Source: G965200765 sp965203865 (GTDB lineage Bacteria > Pseudomonadota > Gammaproteobacteria > Arenicellales > JAJDZL01). From it: DNA of 64,000 bases. The notes beneath the pieces were generated by a model, which was given only the letters and a program-made list of their open reading frames with translations, was not told the DNA's origin and did not search any database. The position numbers and the translations under genes are program-made. Positions 63,482-64,000 of the stretch are shown piece after piece. Position 1 is the first letter of the stretch; each line of letters begins with the position of its first letter. The DNA lies in assembly GCA_965203865.1 (NCBI GenBank), contig OZ241916.1, positions 124,001 to 188,000 of the forward strand. Direction: 5' to 3'.

Positions 63482-64000
63482 TCAGTGGAGCAAAACCGCC
63501 CCCAGTGACTCTAAATAAGGTACAACTGTGCCATTAATTATCTGAAGCACGAAGAACACTGCAATAGGCGAGAAATCCAGGCCGCCGAAAGTGGGGATAA
63601 ATTTTCGAAATGGTTTCATTACCGGCTCGCTGACGGATACGATCAGACGAGTAATTGGCAATCCTCTTGGAGAAACCCAGCTGATAATTACACGAGCGAT
63701 AACAGCTCCAATAAAGACATAGATAACAATTCTGAGTACGCGAGCCAAAATCAGGCAAGTCAAGCCGGATAAATTCACTTCTATGCTGTGCTGCTGGAGA
63801 AAGAGAAAACGTTCCAGTCCGGCGCATAGCACCACAAGAACAATGGGAGACAGCATATCCGACCCTCCGATTCTGGGGAGTATGCGCCTTAGTATTATGA
63901 TAGGAATTTTTGTTACCCGATCTATGATGAGTGAAAACGAGTTGTAGAAGTCCGCATTAAGGAACTGAAGCATTGCCCGAATGACTGTTGCCCAGAGATA
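63482..64000 (-). CDS. YggT family membrane protein, cut by window edge
   Basis: At least 172 residues of a YggT family protein. The frame continues past the ATG at 63973 to the right edge (YLWATVIRAMLQFLNADFYN), matching the usual N-terminal half (LRFLLQLVRADFYNP), so the real start is outside. The two repeated YggT domains are seen: ADFYNSFSLIIDRVTKIPIIILRRILPRIGG and SEPVMKPFRKFIPTFGGLDFSPIAVFFVLQII. It is probably an inner-membrane protein of osmotic or envelope stress tolerance. It shares the strand with ampG. Confidence 0.9.
   Translation of the reverse strand, partial: YLWATVIRAMLQFLNADFYNSFSLIIDRVTKIPIIILRRILPRIGGSDMLSPIVLVVLCAGLERFLFLQQHSIEVNLSGLTCLILARVLRIVIYVFIGAVIARVIISWVSPRGLPITRLIVSVSEPVMKPFRKFIPTFGGLDFSPIAVFFVLQIINGTVVPYLESLGAVLLH

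Overview
This window is chromosomal DNA of a gammaproteobacterium of moderate, slightly AT-leaning base composition. The evidence is the core gene content and order: a complete rRNA operon (16S, tRNA-Ile, tRNA-Ala, 23S, 5S), tRNA-Gln followed by prs-rplY-pth-ychF, rpoZ-spoT-ridA-recG-ubiA, ptsI-ptsH-rapZ-ptsN-hpf-lptB-lptA-lptC, mlaF-mlaE and groES-groEL. I do not name a genus. An aerobic lifestyle is suggested by a methanethiol oxidase cluster, several flavin oxidoreductases, ubiquinone synthesis and c-type cytochromes.

Layout. At 1-4.0 kb on the minus strand are methanethiol oxidase (mtoX) with its SCO and MauG-type partners, then the first 79 codons of bioB cut by the left edge. At 4.3-11.7 kb is a run of redox genes: an orphan molybdenum hydroxylase large subunit, an FMN reductase, a DHCR24-like FAD enzyme, a rhodanese, an aldo/keto reductase and an amine-oxidase-like FAD enzyme. 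mlaC follows at 11.7-12.3 kb. At 12.4-18.2 kb is an accessory region: a TnpB element, a WYL regulator, a ParB-like protein, a decayed Fic gene, a decayed copy of the WYL gene 3' end, an intact Fic protein and a 0.7-kb array of 40-bp hairpin repeats. Malate synthase G (glcB) and the rRNA operon follow on the minus strand. A second TnpB element sits directly upstream of the rRNA promoter. From 27.5 to 55.5 kb the window is mostly housekeeping genes. At 55.5-59.9 kb a second accessory region splits the usual mutY-yggX pair. It holds a DNA methyltransferase, small zinc-ribbon and unknown ORFs, and a cassette of small genes ending in a PD-(D/E)XK nuclease-like protein, bounded by near-identical 142-bp direct repeats. 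The window closes with xth, ampG and a yggT cut by the right edge.

Main points. Both tnpB genes sit in about 1.24-kb elements with terminal inverted repeats starting GGGAATTATATA and flanked by 8-bp direct repeats (exact in copy 2, 7 of 8 in copy 1). TnpB elements of the IS200/IS605 and IS607 types are not known for this end structure, so these look like nonautonomous DDE-type elements carrying TnpB as cargo. Two accessory inserts each lie next to a duplicated 3' end of the neighbouring gene (WYL gene; mutY tail). The ptsN-hpf-lptB cluster lacks rpoN at its usual place, although the order around it is conserved.
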